A stretch of 64,000 bases of DNA, from contig NZ_JACIEJ010000003.1 in NCBI RefSeq assembly GCF_014196795.1, positions 1 through 64,000 of the forward strand. The letters are read 5' to 3'. Both the position numbers and the translations under genes were made by a program. Source of the stretch: Sagittula marina. Its GTDB lineage: Bacteria; Pseudomonadota; Alphaproteobacteria; Rhodobacterales; Rhodobacteraceae. Positions 62,027 through 64,000 of the stretch are shown here, in pieces (positions within the stretch are counted from its first letter, which is position 1; each line of letters begins with the position of its first letter). Below the pieces are notes generated by a model. The model did no database searches. It was not told the DNA's origin and saw nothing but the letters and a program-made list of their open reading frames with translations.

Positions 62027-64000
62027 ATGGTTGATCTGGTTCTGGACTGGGGTGCACTTGGCGGGTACGGCACCTTACTGACCGACACTGACGACACCGG
62101 TGGCGCGTCTGCCACGGTGGATACCGGCGGCGTTGCCGTCGACATTTCATTCGACGCGGCTGAGATCGGCGCAACGGCGTTCACCTTCAACGCACCCGGC
62201 TATGTGGCCGACGGCGAGACATTCGATCCGCAGTCCTGGCTGAAGCTGTACGGCGCAGCGGACGATACCGCCGATGCGACATCCACAACCACGCTGGATT
62301 TTCGTGCAACCGACGATCTGTATACCGATCAGGTCCAGAATGTCTCCTTCCGCATCAACGATATCGACACAGATACGATGGGCGACAAACAAGATGGGAC
62401 CGCCGGGCCGTTCGAGGATATCCTGACAATCACGGCGCTCGATGCTGATGGCAACGAAGTCCCGGTGACATTTACCCCGGCGGGTTCGGTCAATGTGACC
62501 GGCAACACGCTGGACGGTGAAACCTCGACCGGTCTCCAGGATGCTGACGGCTCCGTTCTGGTCGAAGTGGCCGGTCCTGTCGCGTCCATCGTGATCCAAT
62601 ACGCCAACGGTGGCGTGTCCGATCAGCGCGTGACGATTTCCGACGTGGAATTCTCCACCGTCGATGTGGATGGCGCCAATGTTGCGCCGGTCGCGGTGGA
62701 CGATTTCGCCTCCACCGATCTGGACACGGTTGTCACCATCGACGCCGCCGACAACGATACCGATGCAGATGGCGACACGCTCACCGTGACATCCATCGGC
62801 GCCGTGACCAATGGCACCGCCGAGATCGACCCGACCACGGGCGAGGTGATCTTTACACCGGACGCCGGTTTCATCGGCGAAGGCACCGTGGAATACACTG
62901 TGTCCGATGGCACTGCGACCGATGTGGGCCTGATCACTGTCACCGTGACGGATCCGACAGCGCCGAACACACCGCCGACCGCCGTGGACGACGAGGCGAG
63001 CACCGGGGTGGGCACGCCCGTGACCCTGACGCCGCTGGCCAACGACTCCGATCCCGAGGGCGATCCGATCACGCTGACCTCCGTGACCGCTCCGGCCAAC
63101 GGCACCGTGACCTTCGATCCGACCACGGGCGAGGTGACCTACACCCCCAACGCGGGCTTCGAGGGCACCGACACCGTCGACTACACCATCACCGACGGCG
63201 CGCTGACAGACACCGGCACAATCACCTTCACGGTGGATGACGACGACCTGCCGCCGCCGCCACCGGCGAACATTGATCCGGTTGCCGTTGACGACACCGC
63301 GGAAACCGCGCCCGGCACGCCGCTTGTCGTGACGCCGCTGCTGAACGACACCGACGCCGACGGCGATCCGCTGATCCTGACCGGCATCACCCCGCCCTCC
63401 AACGGCACGGCGTCCTTTGACCCGACCACCGGGGAAGTGACTTACACCCCGGCAGATGGCTTCATCGGCACGGACACCATCGAATACACCATCTCCGACG
63501 GCAACGGCGGAACGGATACCGGCACGATCACCATCGGCGTGGGCACCCCGGCCGGAGGCGTTGGCGCCATCGACGCCGATGTGTTCCCGGTCGATCCGTC
63601 GCTCCAGCCGCTCGATCCGCTTGATGGCCTCGACCAGGACTCCGATCCGTCCGACGATCTGGACAGCGTGACCGGCACCTCCGGCGCGGACTACATCACC
63701 ACGGGCGACGATGACGACACCATCACCGCAGGCGGTGGCGACGATACGGTCTTTTCCGGCATCGACGACGACGTCGTGAGCCTTGGCGGCGGTGATGACT
63801 ACCTGTACGACGTCCAGGGCGCCGACACCATCTCGGGCGGTCAGGGCAACGACACCATCATCGCGGGCACCGACACGTTCTCGGATTACGAAGGTGACGA
63901 TGCCGCCTTTGCACCGGGCGGGTTCCTGAATGATACGTTTGGCTTCACCTCTGATCCGAACCAGGAAGACGGTCGTGACAGTGTCGATGGCAACATCGGG
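62027..64000 (+). CDS. Large secreted protein with cadherin-like repeats and RTX calcium repeats (type I secretion substrate), 3'-incomplete
   Basis: An uninterrupted frame of 658 codons runs off the right edge; GAGGG precedes the ATG by seven bases. There is no signal peptide. Residues 1-217 form a beta-rich domain (DLVLDWGALGGYG, then TFDPQSWLKLYG). Three tandem repeats of about 95-100 residues begin near 218, 314 and 415, each with P-x-A-V-D-D, L/D-x-N-D-x-D-x-x-G-D, N-G-T-x-x-x-D-P-T-T-G-E-V and Y-T-x-x-D-G: cadherin-like (Ig-like) domains. From about 545 come RTX-like repeats (GGGDDTVFSG, LGGGDDYLYD, SGGQGNDTIIAG) that bind calcium. Such proteins leave by type I secretion and serve as adhesins or matrix proteins. 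Confidence 0.88.
   Translation, partial: MVDLVLDWGALGGYGTLLTDTDDTGGASATVDTGGVAVDISFDAAEIGATAFTFNAPGYVADGETFDPQSWLKLYGAADDTADATSTTTLDFRATDDLYTDQVQNVSFRINDIDTDTMGDKQDGTAGPFEDILTITALDADGNEVPVTFTPAGSVNVTGNTLDGETSTGLQDADGSVLVEVAGPVASIVIQYANGGVSDQRVTISDVEFSTVDVDGANVAPVAVDDFASTDLDTVVTIDAADNDTDADGDTLTVTSIGAVTNGTAEIDPTTGEVIFTPDAGFIGEGTVEYTVSDGTATDVGLITVTVTDPTAPNTPPTAVDDEASTGVGTPVTLTPLANDSDPEGDPITLTSVTAPANGTVTFDPTTGEVTYTPNAGFEGTDTVDYTITDGALTDTGTITFTVDDDDLPPPPPANIDPVAVDDTAETAPGTPLVVTPLLNDTDADGDPLILTGITPPSNGTASFDPTTGEVTYTPADGFIGTDTIEYTISDGNGGTDTGTITIGVGTPAGGVGAIDADVFPVDPSLQPLDPLDGLDQDSDPSDDLDSVTGTSGADYITTGDDDDTITAGGGDDTVFSGIDDDVVSLGGGDDYLYDVQGADTISGGQGNDTIIAGTDTFSDYEGDDAAFAPGGFLNDTFGFTSDPNQEDGRDSVDGNIG

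Overview
The window is about 65% GC and reads as an alphaproteobacterium of the Rhodobacterales (Roseobacter/Paracoccus type). The grounds are a complete beta-hydroxyaspartate cycle cluster (bhcR, bhcABCD), a DUF6525 protein, Rhodobacterales-style metal and trehalose clusters, and frequent 4-base ATGA/TTGA stop-start overlaps. No insertion sequence, tRNA, rRNA or CRISPR array was recognised. At least seven gene remnants show that the region is losing genes by frameshift and internal deletion.

Layout. 0-5.3 kb: start of an FAD oxidoreductase, a frameshifted Lrp/AsnC regulator, a GNAT acetyltransferase, the wreck of a peptide ABC transporter and a chemoreceptor. 5.7-9.04 kb (minus): a pyrimidine/thiamine-precursor importer (ykoF-thiX-thiZ-thiY) behind a TPP riboswitch. 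9.6-23.3 kb: a metal island. A plus-strand operon joins an MacB/FtsX-type ABC pair to NikK-like, NikL-like and ZnuA-like exported proteins. It converges on a minus-strand seven-gene operon holding a CobW-type zinc GTPase, DUF1826, DUF6525 and a peptide/nickel-class ABC transporter. A Zur-box-like palindrome sits at the head of that operon and a His/Cys-rich small protein and a PepSY membrane protein diverge from it. 23.6-27.2 kb: a decayed quinate/shikimate catabolic cluster in which only the TetR regulator and quiC look intact.

27.5-44.5 kb is the metabolic core. A ureide (allantoin) block contains an NCS1 permease, a hydantoin/allantoin racemase, GntR and LysR regulators, a truncated puuE joined to a uraD remnant, and allA. 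Next to it is the bhcABC - NCS1 permease - bhcD - gap - maeB series, with divergent bhcR and convergent allE. AllA releases glyoxylate, the Bhc enzymes turn glyoxylate plus glycine into oxaloacetate, and malic enzyme can return C4 acids to pyruvate. The layout therefore looks like a glyoxylate-assimilation island fed by purine ureides, although the ureide branch is partly broken here.

45-48 kb: a cupin gene with a decayed VOC gene, a small exported protein and a NodT/OprM-type outer-membrane efflux lipoprotein. 48.3-54.3 kb: a translationally coupled glgX-treZ-treY operon making trehalose from glycogen. 54.5-60.7 kb: an esterase, two short-chain dehydrogenases, a GH13 glucosidase, a channel-like membrane protein, and an HxlR-type regulator divergent from a VOC protein. 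After a 1.35 kb stretch without a recognisable gene, the window ends inside a long open frame (62027 to the edge) for a secreted protein with three cadherin-like repeats followed by RTX calcium repeats.
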